Assembly (NCBI GenBank): GCA_031254875.1
Contig: JAIRTW010000037.1
Coordinates: 1 to 36,319 of the forward strand
Origin: Candidatus Bathycorpusculum termitum
Lineage (GTDB): Archaea > Thermoproteota > Bathyarchaeia > Bathyarchaeales > Bathycorpusculaceae
Direction: 5' to 3'
DNA length: 36,319 bases
Notes under the pieces: model-generated
Told to the model about the DNA's origin: nothing
Seen by the model: the letters and a program-made list of their open reading frames with translations, nothing else
Databases searched by the model: none
Program-made: the position numbers and the translations under genes
Shown: positions 1 through 9,164 of the stretch, one piece after another
How the letters are laid out: every line of letters starts with the position of its first letter
How positions within the stretch are numbered: the stretch's first letter is position 1

Positions 1-1267
<1,267 letters not shown>

Positions 1268-1969
1268 AAGAAATTAAGCATGTATGTGCTTTATCTGGAG
1301 GAGCAAGGAGAGCATTTAGACTATACGTCAAAGCCCCAAAATAGCATCCAAAGTAGCTGACAAACGGGTTTCAATTTTATTTTTATTTAACCTAATCTAT
1401 AGGTTAATTTGAGTGTGTTCATGAATATACCTTTGATGTTTTGTAGTGATGCATAGGTCATGGTTGCTAAAAATGTCAGATGTGCCAAGTTGTTAACCCT
1501 GTGGTGTTGTCAGGAACAACTTTACATCTGATAAATCAGCCAATGACGGTGTGCATATTTATTGTTGTCACACTCAAATGGGTGGATGTGTGGATTTACC
1601 AATAACCTGCCCTGATTGCGCGGTAACACTTTTGTGAACCTATCCCCTCAATATACATTTTATATTGTTTTAGGTGCTTGATTTTTTGGTAGAGTTATTG
1701 GGGTTGTCGTAGCACAATCGCCAAGCACCCAAGCCGCTGCTCACCGTTTGTCGTGATCAACGGCCTTGAGAAGTCAAACTTGTTTTTTGACCCCAAAAGC
1801 CATTCTCATTGAGCACTTTGTTTGATCTCCTGACACTTCGCCTCTCAGGTAGACTCACCAATTCCTTAACTCAGCGGTAAACAAGCAAATAACACTCACT
1901 CAACCACAACGTCTCAAACTAGATGTTACCGAAAAAACATCAGGTCACCGGTATATCTAAGTCACCCTC
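1268..1969. other. Gene-free region downstream of 16S rRNA
   Basis: About 700 nt with no convincing coding frame, no tRNA-Ala and no start of a 23S rRNA. The next gene is on the opposite strand and ends at 1970. The region holds a T-rich stretch and a perfect 8-bp inverted repeat (separate entry), and otherwise AT-rich sequence in which I see nothing assignable. The 16S gene therefore appears to be a stand-alone transcription unit. Confidence 0.6.
1370..1407 (+). terminator. Probable 16S transcript terminator: T-rich run plus inverted repeat
   Basis: A T-rich stretch (ATTTTATTTTTATTT, 1374-1388) runs into a perfect inverted repeat, TTAACCTA (1387-1394), loop ATCTA, TAGGTTAA (1400-1407). Archaeal termination is favoured by T-rich tracts. 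It lies about 100 nt after the mature 16S end, a plausible distance. The assignment is inference; the hairpin could instead be an RNA-processing element. Confidence 0.4.
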
Positions 1970-3064
1970 TCAAAAAAGGGGTGTTGGGAGTTTTCTTTTA
2001 GCGCCCGAGATGGTTTTCTGTTTAAGCATAGTTATCGCGATAGTTAGTGATAGGACTAAAACCGCTGTTAAGAGGCCTGTTGCTGGATTGAGATTGAGTG
2101 TTGCCTGTCTGGGTCCCACATGGTCAGTTGAGGCAATTGCGCTTGTACAGAACCATGAAATTGATTGGTCTGCTGTGATTCCGCCGCCGACTGAAACGTG
2201 GTCTATACCTGGATTGTGATTGTTGGTTAGGTTAGTTGCGTTGAGCGTTTCTATATTGTTTAGGTAGAAGCGGACTTCGCCGTTTCCTGCGCCTTGCACC
2301 GCTTTGAGTTCAACTAGATACCAGGTGTTAGGCGACACTGTTGCGGTGGAGTTAATATTGTAAATTTGGTTTCCGTCAGCGTAGGCCAGATTCCAGTATG
2401 ATGCTCCATTTCGGTGTATAACGCTTAGGGCGCAGACGCCGTTGGAGGGAGTAAAGTTGTCCTCTATTGCAGAGTTATACATACCGCCAGCGCCGACTAT
2501 GCTACCGTCTTGTTGGGGCAGATTGCCAAAGTAGAGGTACCAACGCCAGTTGAGGTTGCTGTAGGTTCTGTTAAACCACTTATAGACGTATCCCCAGCAG
2601 GCATCTGTGGGGCCGTCTGTGGAGCATTCTAATGTTTTGTCTACAACCATGAGGTTGACACCATATCTATCAATGTTTGTCCAAGCGCTTGTATCTCCTA
2701 ATTCAAAACCGTCACTGAAAACTACTGATGCGGGATTTGGCGTAGGATATGGTTCTGGGGTAGTATCTGGGATTGGAATAGCTGTGGGTGTGGGTGTTGG
2801 TGTTGTGGTGGGTGTTGGTGTTGTGGTGGGGGTGGTTGTCGGTTTGGTTGTTGGCGTTGGTGTACTTTGGGTTGAGTTTGTGGTGGTGCTTGGACTTGGT
2901 GAAGCGGAAGGATGGTTGTTGGGCGAGGCACTGGGTGTTGAAGTGGTGTTATCGGCGTTAGGGGAATTGGTTCCGGTGTCGGTGTAGAGGGTAATGGCTC
3001 CGACGACGGTTGCTAAGATAACGGCCGCTATGATTGCGGTGATAATTTGGGTGTTTCTGTTCAT
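1970..3064 (-). CDS. Thr/Pro-rich cell-surface protein with a concanavalin/LamG-like domain
   Basis: A 364-residue exported protein. Residues 8-28 form a hydrophobic signal/anchor. Residues about 33-112 are a low-complexity Ser/Thr/Pro linker with TPT-type repeats, as in heavily O-glycosylated stalks. Residues about 113-320 read as a beta-sandwich, starting SDGFELGDTSAW and rich in aromatics and Gly, similar in style to concanavalin A/LamG-like binding domains. Many N-x-S/T sequons are present (NRT, NFT, NST, NAT). A second hydrophobic helix near 326-346 is followed by a basic tail, so the protein is probably anchored at the C-terminus. I see no PGF/PEF-type sorting motif. The start has TGGAG about 9 nt upstream. 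The ligand is unknown. It is transcribed toward the 16S gene. Confidence 0.8.
   Translation of the reverse strand: MNRNTQIITAIIAAVILATVVGAITLYTDTGTNSPNADNTTSTPSASPNNHPSASPSPSTTTNSTQSTPTPTTKPTTTPTTTPTPTTTPTPTPTAIPIPDTTPEPYPTPNPASVVFSDGFELGDTSAWTNIDRYGVNLMVVDKTLECSTDGPTDACWGYVYKWFNRTYSNLNWRWYLYFGNLPQQDGSIVGAGGMYNSAIEDNFTPSNGVCALSVIHRNGASYWNLAYADGNQIYNINSTATVSPNTWYLVELKAVQGAGNGEVRFYLNNIETLNATNLTNNHNPGIDHVSVGGGITADQSISWFCTSAIASTDHVGPRQATLNLNPATGLLTAVLVLSLTIAITMLKQKTISGAKRKLPTPLF
2793..2828. repeat. Perfect 18-nt tandem repeat (two copies) in the Thr/Pro linker
   Basis: GGTGTTGGTGTTGTGGTG occurs twice back to back (2793-2810 and 2811-2828), inside a longer degenerate GT-rich tract of about 2780-2900. 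On the coding strand it gives Thr-Pro repeats of the surface protein. Such tracts change length easily by slippage. Confidence 0.8.
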
Positions 3065-3245
3065 TTTTTATATCTCCAAAATTAAGCAAGTCAGCATATG
3101 ATTTCTTGTCTGACAAAATAGTGTGCTTTTGGTTGATTATTAACTAATGTGACTGTGTTATACCTACAGCAAACCTGCTTCATGGGTAAAAGCGCTTAAT
3201 CGGTCTGCATAGCTGGTTGGCCGCTAAGCAGAATTAACGTTTCGG
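3065..3245. other. Short intergenic region upstream of the surface protein
   Basis: This 180-nt gap lies between two minus-strand genes. It holds the leader and promoter of the surface protein gene, with an A/T-rich stretch and the TGGAG Shine-Dalgarno near 3074. No other feature is seen. Confidence 0.4.
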
Positions 3246-3746
3246 CTATGATATGTATTCGATGCCGTAGTTTGCATCGATGGATTTAAGAAATGCTCTA
3301 CGGAGTTCTTCTCCATAGAGCCCTGTTTTCTTAAAATTTGCCGCTTCATCCGCTAATTCATCACTACTAACAACTTGACGTAGCCAATTCTCAAAGTCGT
3401 CGCGGTAGAGGTGAAAATCAAGTGAATCCGAATCCACCTGCTTAATTTGATAATAGAATTCCTCTAGCGAAATTGCACTAAACCCCCCGGGCTTATCAAT
3501 ATCCGTATAGAATTGAAACGCTTTCTCCTGTGGAACAGCGACGAATGCCTTGAGGGTGTTTTTTCCTTTCTCGGTTAAGCCGTATCCGGAGCCTAATTTA
3601 CGTAAAAAGCCCTCATTTGTTAATGCTTGGACATTTGCAATTGCCTCGCCGGGAGTTAACTTTACGGCTTCTGCAAACATGTTTAAGTCCATACGGTTGG
3701 TGGCTTCATTCATAATTTTGAGGATTTTACGCTGTTCATCCTTCAA
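3246..3746 (-). CDS. Winged-helix protein with a C-terminal domain of unknown function
   Basis: A 166-residue soluble protein. Residues 1-65 read as a winged helix-turn-helix of the archaeal type, with MNEATNRMDLNMFAEAVKL, an inter-helix turn, then the wing region ending LGSGYGLTEKGKNTLKAF. The second half (about 75-160) is acidic and aromatic, containing GGFSAISLEEFYYQIKQV and a Leu-rich helix. It resembles uncharacterised archaeal domains found alone or next to DNA-binding domains. It is divergent from cutA with about 115 nt between them. A DNA-binding role is inferred from the fold; the targets and ligand are unknown. Confidence 0.75.
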   Translation of the reverse strand: MKDEQRKILKIMNEATNRMDLNMFAEAVKLTPGEAIANVQALTNEGFLRKLGSGYGLTEKGKNTLKAFVAVPQEKAFQFYTDIDKPGGFSAISLEEFYYQIKQVDSDSLDFHLYRDDFENWLRQVVSSDELADEAANFKKTGLYGEELRRAFLKSIDANYGIEYIS

Positions 3747-3862
3747 GAATCGTACCTCAACCTCTATAATAGCGAAGAGAACAATTTATGTTTTAATGCC
3801 TCCTTCTTGGTGTTGGATAAAGCTATTTTACCCTCCCAGCCCTAAACATTAAAGGGATATAT

Positions 3863-4186
3863 GTGACCACAGATTTCATCGTGGTTTTGGTGACAACCAA
3901 AAATAAGGCAGAAGCAGAAAAAATCAGCCAAACTCTCCTTGAGCAAAAGCTGGTTGCCTGTGCTAACATAGTCAGTCCTCTCGTATCCCGCTTCCTTTGG
4001 CAGGGCAAAATCGACAAGGCAGAGGAATGTCTAATAATAATGAAGTCAAGAGCAGACTTGTTCACCGAAATACTACAACATGTAAGGATATTACATAGTT
4101 ACGAGGTGCCCGAAGTTTTAGCTTTGCCAGTTGTTTTTGGTTCAACGGATTATCTGGATTGGATACAAAGTGTTCTCAAACAATAG
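3863..4186 (+). CDS. cutA: CutA-family divalent ion tolerance protein
   Basis: A 107-residue protein matching the usual CutA length and layout: an N-terminal beta strand (FIVVLVTTKNKAEAEKIS), the conserved LVACANIVSPL segment, FLWQGKIDKAEECLIIMKS, and the C-terminal YEVPEVLALPV. CutA proteins form compact trimers and have been linked to copper and other divalent-metal tolerance, but their exact role is unsettled. The chosen start is GTG at 3863, preceded by AAAGGGA at 3851-3857. An ATG at 3861 is out of frame. The gene is single, divergent from the winged-helix gene. Confidence 0.93.
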   Translation: MTTDFIVVLVTTKNKAEAEKISQTLLEQKLVACANIVSPLVSRFLWQGKIDKAEECLIIMKSRADLFTEILQHVRILHSYEVPEVLALPVVFGSTDYLDWIQSVLKQ

Positions 4187-4200
4187 CCTTCTGGATAATC

Positions 4201-4210
4201 TTTATTTTTA
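4201..4210 (+). promoter_or_regulatory. TATA-like box for a leaderless transcript
   Basis: TTTATTTTTA lies 21-30 nt before the ATG at 4231, and no Shine-Dalgarno match is present. This is the spacing expected for an archaeal leaderless mRNA. Inferred from sequence only. Confidence 0.4.
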
Positions 4211-4230
4211 TCTGCCGCTTACTGTAACTT

Positions 4231-5514
4231 ATGCCCATAACGCCTGATGCGAAACGAAAAATCATCGGCGTCACAACATTACTTGTAATCTTTACTATCC
4301 TTGGCTCCTTATTTGTCCTTGAACGGCCCCAAAACCCCAACTTAACAGCATATGAGGTACAGGCACAAAAAATCTTTGAGGACACCAAAAGCCAATTCGA
4401 ACGTATCCGTAACGTCACCCTGCCTCCAAACATTAAACTATCCGTCTACACAAAACAGCAGGCCATAGAACGCTGGGGCAAAGGCTTCTCCAGCTTGGAT
4501 ACAGCCCGCATCCTAAGACAAGAAAACATCTACAAAAGCTTGTTTTTGATGGCAGAAAACGATAATCTCGCCGATGCTGTCGCAGAATGGACCGCCGGCT
4601 GGACTGCAGTCTCATTCGACAACGAAATATATGTGATTTATGAAAACTTTTGGCCCTGGGATATACCTGATGCTGCAGTCACCTTGATACATGAGCTTAC
4701 ACACATCTGGCAGTCTGGTCTCCCAGCTCCAACCAGTTACGACACCGACAGAGCCCACAGCGCATTGCTAGAAGGCGATGCCTCCTACATGGGCGACTAC
4801 TACAAAGCCCAGTACAACAACAGCATAATCTCTGCAGTCCCTGATTCCCGTAGCCGTTTACCTGTTTCTATAGATGTTTTCCAGCTGAACCCTATCTATC
4901 CAAGTGTTCCCGACACGGTCACTGAACTGAATTGGTTCCCCTATATCAGGGGCAAAACATTCGTATCTACACTTGTTAACGACAGCGGTTGGGACAGACT
5001 GAATCGTTGCTACACACCCCCCTATACGCCCAGCACAACCGCGCAGATTCTTCACCCCGACAAATACTTTGCTGGCAAAACAGCAATTTCTGTCTTTGTA
5101 CCAACACCTGCCGATGACAGCTGGACCAGAATACCGAGCCCCTATGGATACCCCTATGACACTTACGGTGAATACTTCATCTATGCTATGCTAAGCCGTT
5201 GGCTCAACGACAGCCAAGCGCAGAATGCGGCGGCTGGCTGGAGTGGAGACAGCTTCACCTACTACGAAAAGAACCACGATTTCTTGTTTACCTGGAACAT
5301 TACCTGGGACAGTATTCAAGCCGCTTCCGAATTCAATCAGGCTTTCATAGATATGTTGAACCTTGCCCAAGCAAACTCTCAAGGCGTCAATGCCTGGTTT
5401 ACAAACGACAGATATCTCACCTTGACTTGGAATCCAAACACACAATCAACCCTAATTATCTGCTCAACAAACCAAACCGTTGCAGCGTCATCTTTTTTCA
5501 CCTACCAACCTTAA
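4231..5514 (+). CDS. Membrane-anchored protein with a gluzincin-like HExxH motif
   Basis: A 427-residue protein with one hydrophobic segment (about 10-30) that should anchor or export it; the rest would lie outside. The sequence shows HELTH at residues 154-158 in TLIHELTHIWQSG and a Glu at 181 in ALLEGDASYMGDYY. HExxH with a Glu 23 residues after the second His is the zinc-ligand pattern of gluzincin metallopeptidases, so a zinc peptidase-like fold is a reasonable inference. I cannot assign a MEROPS family. The C-terminal half is rich in aromatic and polar residues, with WNITWDSIQAASEFNQAF as a recognisable helix. The start follows a TATA box with leaderless spacing. It ends 2 nt from the convergent polyferredoxin gene. 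Confidence 0.75.
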   Translation: MPITPDAKRKIIGVTTLLVIFTILGSLFVLERPQNPNLTAYEVQAQKIFEDTKSQFERIRNVTLPPNIKLSVYTKQQAIERWGKGFSSLDTARILRQENIYKSLFLMAENDNLADAVAEWTAGWTAVSFDNEIYVIYENFWPWDIPDAAVTLIHELTHIWQSGLPAPTSYDTDRAHSALLEGDASYMGDYYKAQYNNSIISAVPDSRSRLPVSIDVFQLNPIYPSVPDTVTELNWFPYIRGKTFVSTLVNDSGWDRLNRCYTPPYTPSTTAQILHPDKYFAGKTAISVFVPTPADDSWTRIPSPYGYPYDTYGEYFIYAMLSRWLNDSQAQNAAAGWSGDSFTYYEKNHDFLFTWNITWDSIQAASEFNQAFIDMLNLAQANSQGVNAWFTNDRYLTLTWNPNTQSTLIICSTNQTVAASSFFTYQP

Positions 5515-5516
5515 AG

Positions 5517-7298
5517 TTAAGGTGTAGATTCTGGAGGATTTCTTTCATTATCCAAGTTGTCTGCCCTTAGTTTGCCGTTATCCAGCCAGTTCCTGGAGCG
5601 GCATACTGTTTTTCCAACGAACTTGAATTTCAGGGCGTCCTCATAGGGACACATCTCTACGCAACGCAGACAGCCGATACATTGTGAAGTCATGACGTCC
5701 CCCTCTTTTTGTTCATAAACTTCCTTGACTTGTGTGGGGCAGACACGTTTACAGACACCACATTTGGTGCATTTTTCTTTATTCTTCTCTAAACGCACAG
5801 CTGAAACCCATTTGAAAGGCGGGAATCGGTTGAACAATGCGATTAAACCGCCCAACGGGCAGATTCTGCACCATGAACGTCTGATGAAGAAACCTGCCGC
5901 TGTAACTATGGCCAGTATAATCAGATTTACTGAGGTAAGATACATACCCAACTGGAAGAATTCTCCGGTTCCGGTGAATATCCACCGAGTCTGAAGTATA
6001 CCTGCTTGATTTTGCATCAACAGGCACAACGGCTTCATAGGACACACTGTACAAAACGGTGCTGAAAAGTAAGTATATGTGAATCCACCCTGTTCGGTTC
6101 CAGGGATAAGCTGTGTACCTGTGATGGCATATGAAGCAAACAACACACTTAAGATAAGCATGGCCGCTAATATGACGTAGCTGAGCTGATGAAAATGCTT
6201 GTTGAATCGATCTGAAAGATCAACACGCTTGATTCGCAGTCGTTTTCTAAGGTATGTTAAGGCATCGAGATATAAGCCAAAGGGACATACCCAACCGCAC
6301 CAGAGCTTGCCCAATAGGAGCGAAGCCAAGATTATCGCACCTACAACTATTGCTAAACGCACTATCCCCGAAGTATTGTAGTCTACACCCCAACCATGAC
6401 CTGCCTCTAGAAATGGATAAATATACACCTGTAGCTCCCAAAGTGCACAGCTCACCGTTCGTCCGCATGGATAGTAACAGGCAAAAAAGGGTGCTGGAAA
6501 ACCATCTGGCATGGAAACACCTAAAACATCTGTTCCAAGCAGAAAATCATGCACGGCAATCTGTCTAACTGGGCGCGGCAAGTTTTGATGGTCAACAAAC
6601 ATACCAAAAAAAAGTAAAAATACCAGCAAAATCTGAATGCAAATTCTCAGAGAACTAATTTTACGTGTTTTCTTCTTTAAGCCTGTTAGCGCTACTATAA
6701 CTCCGATACATGCTATTGCTGCGGCTGTTATTAGAAGAGGGGTGCTCATTTTCCATGGATTTTCAAAATCGGTTAGTTCTTCTGTGGCTTTTGAGGGATC
6801 TGTTACTATTGCATGGTGCCTATCGCTTATGTGTCCATGAATGGGGAATATGTTCCAGTATCCTGCCATGTCCAGTGCCTGTGTGGCGTTGAATTCACCC
6901 GTTTGTGGATCAGCGAGCACATACTGGTCTATCCAGCTGTAGTCTGGTCTGACATAGCATATCCTAACGGTGGTGTTTGGTTCTGGTGGGGAAACATGTC
7001 CTATTATCGTGACTGTCTGGTTGATGTCTAATGCAGTTTTGTCTATGGTTGCAGTTATGTGCGGACCATGGCAGGGTAGGGGTGTCTGAGGTGCCAGGAT
7101 CTGTGGGTTTGGAGTGGGGGTGGCTTGTATCAGCACTATGTCAGTTGAGTTGTTAAATAGTGTCTGCCGAAGCCATTCTTCGGTGAGTACGCTGGGATTT
7201 GTATTAGGCGTTTCTGATGTGACTGCTGAGACTGAACTAATTGCAAAGATGAGAATAATCGCGGTAACTGTGAAGGTGTACTTGGATAGTTTACGCAT
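5517..7298 (-). CDS. Membrane polyferredoxin (NapH/YccM-like) with an exported N-terminal domain
   Basis: A 593-residue protein from this start. A signal peptide (about 1-26) is followed by an extracytoplasmic Ig/carboxypeptidase-regulatory-like domain (about 60-180, with ITATIDKTALDINQTVTI), then several TM helices. Cys motifs in order are CYYPCGRTVSC, CGWVCPFG (near residue 333), CTVCPMKPLC and CRICPLGG. They are followed by two ferredoxin motifs, CTKCGVCKRVCP (near 509) and CIGCLRCVEMCP, which should hold two [4Fe-4S] clusters in the cytoplasm. NapH-type proteins pass electrons between quinols and extracytoplasmic enzymes; the partner is not in this window. An upstream in-frame ATG at 7340 exists. 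I chose the ATG at 7298 because GAGGTG lies 4 nt upstream and the signal peptide begins there; the TATA box near 7365-7375 also favours it. Confidence 0.88.
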   Translation of the reverse strand: MRKLSKYTFTVTAIILIFAISSVSAVTSETPNTNPSVLTEEWLRQTLFNNSTDIVLIQATPTPNPQILAPQTPLPCHGPHITATIDKTALDINQTVTIIGHVSPPEPNTTVRICYVRPDYSWIDQYVLADPQTGEFNATQALDMAGYWNIFPIHGHISDRHHAIVTDPSKATEELTDFENPWKMSTPLLITAAAIACIGVIVALTGLKKKTRKISSLRICIQILLVFLLFFGMFVDHQNLPRPVRQIAVHDFLLGTDVLGVSMPDGFPAPFFACYYPCGRTVSCALWELQVYIYPFLEAGHGWGVDYNTSGIVRLAIVVGAIILASLLLGKLWCGWVCPFGLYLDALTYLRKRLRIKRVDLSDRFNKHFHQLSYVILAAMLILSVLFASYAITGTQLIPGTEQGGFTYTYFSAPFCTVCPMKPLCLLMQNQAGILQTRWIFTGTGEFFQLGMYLTSVNLIILAIVTAAGFFIRRSWCRICPLGGLIALFNRFPPFKWVSAVRLEKNKEKCTKCGVCKRVCPTQVKEVYEQKEGDVMTSQCIGCLRCVEMCPYEDALKFKFVGKTVCRSRNWLDNGKLRADNLDNERNPPESTP

Positions 7299-7308
7299 TA
7301 CACCTCTC
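7299..7308 (-). promoter_or_regulatory. Strong Shine-Dalgarno site deciding the polyferredoxin start
   Basis: Reading the minus strand into the ATG at 7298, the sequence is CGAGAGGTGTA-ATG. GAGGTG is complementary to the 16S tail CACCTC at ideal spacing. This argues for the start at 7298 rather than 7340. Confidence 0.7.
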
Positions 7309-7380
7309 GAGTTCACGGTTGCCTGTTGCATCGATAGCACACCAAGGTTACCCCTTGTTGCCTTAAAAATTTTCGCATAA

Positions 7381-7675
7381 GCCTCTCATTGTGAAGATAA
7401 ATCTTAACTGTGGTCTATTATCCTCTGTTACTTGATTACTTGGGGGCGAGCGTTTTTAGTAGGGTATAGCATGATTGACATCAAATCAGCCTGCGGCAGG
7501 ACATACAACACAGTAGCACCTCAAGGTGGTGGGTCAGTCTCTTTTATGCCCCTTCTTGTAGTTACCTCCAAAAAACTACGTGGTTATTAAAGTCGTTTTT
7601 TGTCGTCAGAAACCTCTTGATACCCGCCATTTCGTGCATCATCTACTTGCAATTTATCGCCTTGGTACTGCAAAT
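7381..7675. other. Intergenic region between the polyferredoxin gene and the trp operon
   Basis: About 295 nt between divergent units. The polyferredoxin promoter lies at its left edge (AAATTTTTAAGG on the minus strand, about 7362-7373). A small inverted repeat, GTAGTT (7558-7563) / AACTAC (7574-7579), encloses an ACCTCC loop. The reading frame open from 7617 here is an upstream extension of trpE without protein-like content. Nothing else is recognised. Confidence 0.4.
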
Positions 7676-7701
7676 TTATTTGTACATAAATGTACAAATA
7701 A
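7676..7701 (+). promoter_or_regulatory. trp operator: palindrome of two TGTACA boxes
   Basis: A perfect inverted repeat with 11-bp arms, TTATTTGTACA (7676-7686), spacer TAAA, TGTACAAATAA (7691-7701). It contains two TGTACA hexamers one helical turn apart. TGTACA is the known TRP-box recognised by the tryptophan-responsive repressor TrpY of Methanothermobacter. The site abuts the trp TATA box, so a bound repressor would block TBP/TFB. No trpY gene is in this window. Confidence 0.75.
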
Positions 7702-7703
7702 GC

Positions 7704-7712
7704 CTTAAATAT
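7704..7712 (+). promoter_or_regulatory. TATA box of the trp operon
   Basis: CTTAAATAT directly follows the TGTACA palindrome. Transcription would be expected to start near 7733-7738, upstream of the GTGGAG Shine-Dalgarno (7738-7743) and the ATG at 7754. Inferred from spacing. Confidence 0.55.
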
Positions 7713-7753
7713 TACATAATTGTATTGTTACGCTCCAGTGGAGTATGGCATAA

Positions 7754-9164
7754 ATGGGGAATCGTATTTGGCACGCAAACCACGGCTATCAAGCCGCTTA
7801 ACTATGTTAAATTCAATTACACAGACCATCCCATAGAAATTTATTCAAAACTCCACCAAAAATATCAAACAGCCTATCTCCTCGAATCAATCGAGGGCCC
7901 CCAAAAACTTGCACAATACAGCTTCTTAGGGTTCGACCCCAAAATCACCATAACCGCCAAAAACGGCGCCGTAACCATCACCAATACCAAAACCGGCGAA
8001 GCCACCATACAGCAAACTTGTGACCCTCTCAAACTTATCTATCAGCAACTGTTACCCTACCAAAACGACATGGTGGACTTTCGTTTTGTCGGTGGCGCAT
8101 TAGGCTACATCAGCTATGACGCCATCCGCTATATCGAAAACTTGCCCAATTGCAAACCTGACCCCTTGGGTTTTCCTGATATGGAGCTGGGCATTTTTGA
8201 AGATGGCTTCGTACTCGATCATACAATCAACCAGGCATATTATTACTTCCGAAGCGAAAACCGCCTTGGCGAAATCGAGGCGTTGCTCAAAGAACCCCCC
8301 AAAAAAGAGACCCCCTTCAGCTATACCGAACCTCTGGCTGACACTCAAAAAGCAGATTTCGAACAGGCTGTCAAAAAAGCCAAACAATACGTTACCAACG
8401 GGGACATCTTTCAGGTAGTGCTTTCCAAGCGCTTCAAATTCCAGTACAGTGGGAGCCTGTTGAGCTTCTATAGGAGCCTGCGCCAAATTAACCCTTCGCC
8501 CTATATGTTCTACTATAAAACGGGTAGCCGCCAAATCGTTGGCGCAAGTCCAGAAATGCTGGTCCGTGTCGATAACCATAAAGTCATCACATTCCCCATC
8601 GCCGGTACAGTACCCAATACTCCAAACCCTGAAGAGAACCAGCGGTTGGGCAAAGAACTGCTCTCTGATCCCAAAGAACACGCTGAACACATCATGTTGG
8701 TCGATTTGGCACGAAACGACATCGGCAGAATCAGCAGGTACGGTAGCGTAAGTGTACCCGAATTTATGCAAATTCACCAGTTCAGCCATGTTCAGCACAT
8801 AGTCTCCCAAGTGATGGGCGACTTACAAGACGGCTTAGAAAGCTTTGACGCCTTAAAAGCAGTGTTTCCAGCCGGCACAGTCTCGGGCGCACCAAAAGTT
8901 CGAGCCATGGAAATCATCGAAGAACTCGAACCCTCACGACGCGGACCATACGCCGGCGCCGTGGGCTACTTTAGCTGTAACGGCAACGCCGACTTTGCCA
9001 TAACCATACGCACCCTCTTCGCCGAAGGCAACACTGCCTACATCCAGACGGGCGCCGGTATCGTCGCCGACTCCAACCCTGAGAAAGAGTGGCTTGAAAC
9101 CAATCACAAAGCCAAAGCGCTGATGAAGGCACTGGAGCATGCCATAGGAGGCAGACAGCAATGA
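7754..9164 (+). CDS. trpE: Anthranilate synthase component I, with an apparent +1 frameshift at its start codon
   Basis: TrpE makes anthranilate from chorismate with glutamine-derived ammonia supplied by TrpG. The frame shows the Trp feedback motif LLES-x10-S (LLES at 7878-7889, Ser at 7920), the core PSPYMFYYKTGSRQIVGASP, and the C-terminal chorismate-binding signature FPAGTVSGAPKVRAMEI followed by EELEPSRRGPYAGAVGY. The start is odd. The conserved frame has no ATG, GTG or TTG between the expected transcription start and the conserved region. The only in-frame candidate, TTG at 7725, precedes that start. ATG at 7754, with GTGGAG upstream, is one base out of frame. Removing one G from the GGGG at 7756-7759 would join it, giving MGIVFGTQTTAIKPLNYVKF and a 469-residue protein. 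It overlaps trpG by ATGA. Confidence 0.93.

Noticed and set aside
1268-1969. Possible 23S start or tRNA in the spacer
   Set aside because: No T-arm-like GTTCxAxTC with matching acceptor stem and no conserved 23S segment could be found by eye.
2780-2935. GT-rich repeats considered as a CRISPR or microsatellite array
   Set aside because: There are no spacers; the repeats encode the TP linker in frame.
1923-2987. Plus-strand frames of 98 and 126 codons (Val/Gly-rich)
   Set aside because: They are antisense to the Thr/Pro surface protein; the Val/Gly composition is the reverse reading of the TP repeat.
7754-7801. A 15-codon leader peptide with one Trp (ATG 7754 to TAA), as in trp attenuation
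   Set aside because: It contains a single Trp codon and no terminator/antiterminator pair, and it overlaps the trpE coding region. A 1-nt frame error explains it better.
8100-8810. A 236-codon minus-strand frame
   Set aside because: It is antisense to well-conserved trpE and shows no domain-like features.
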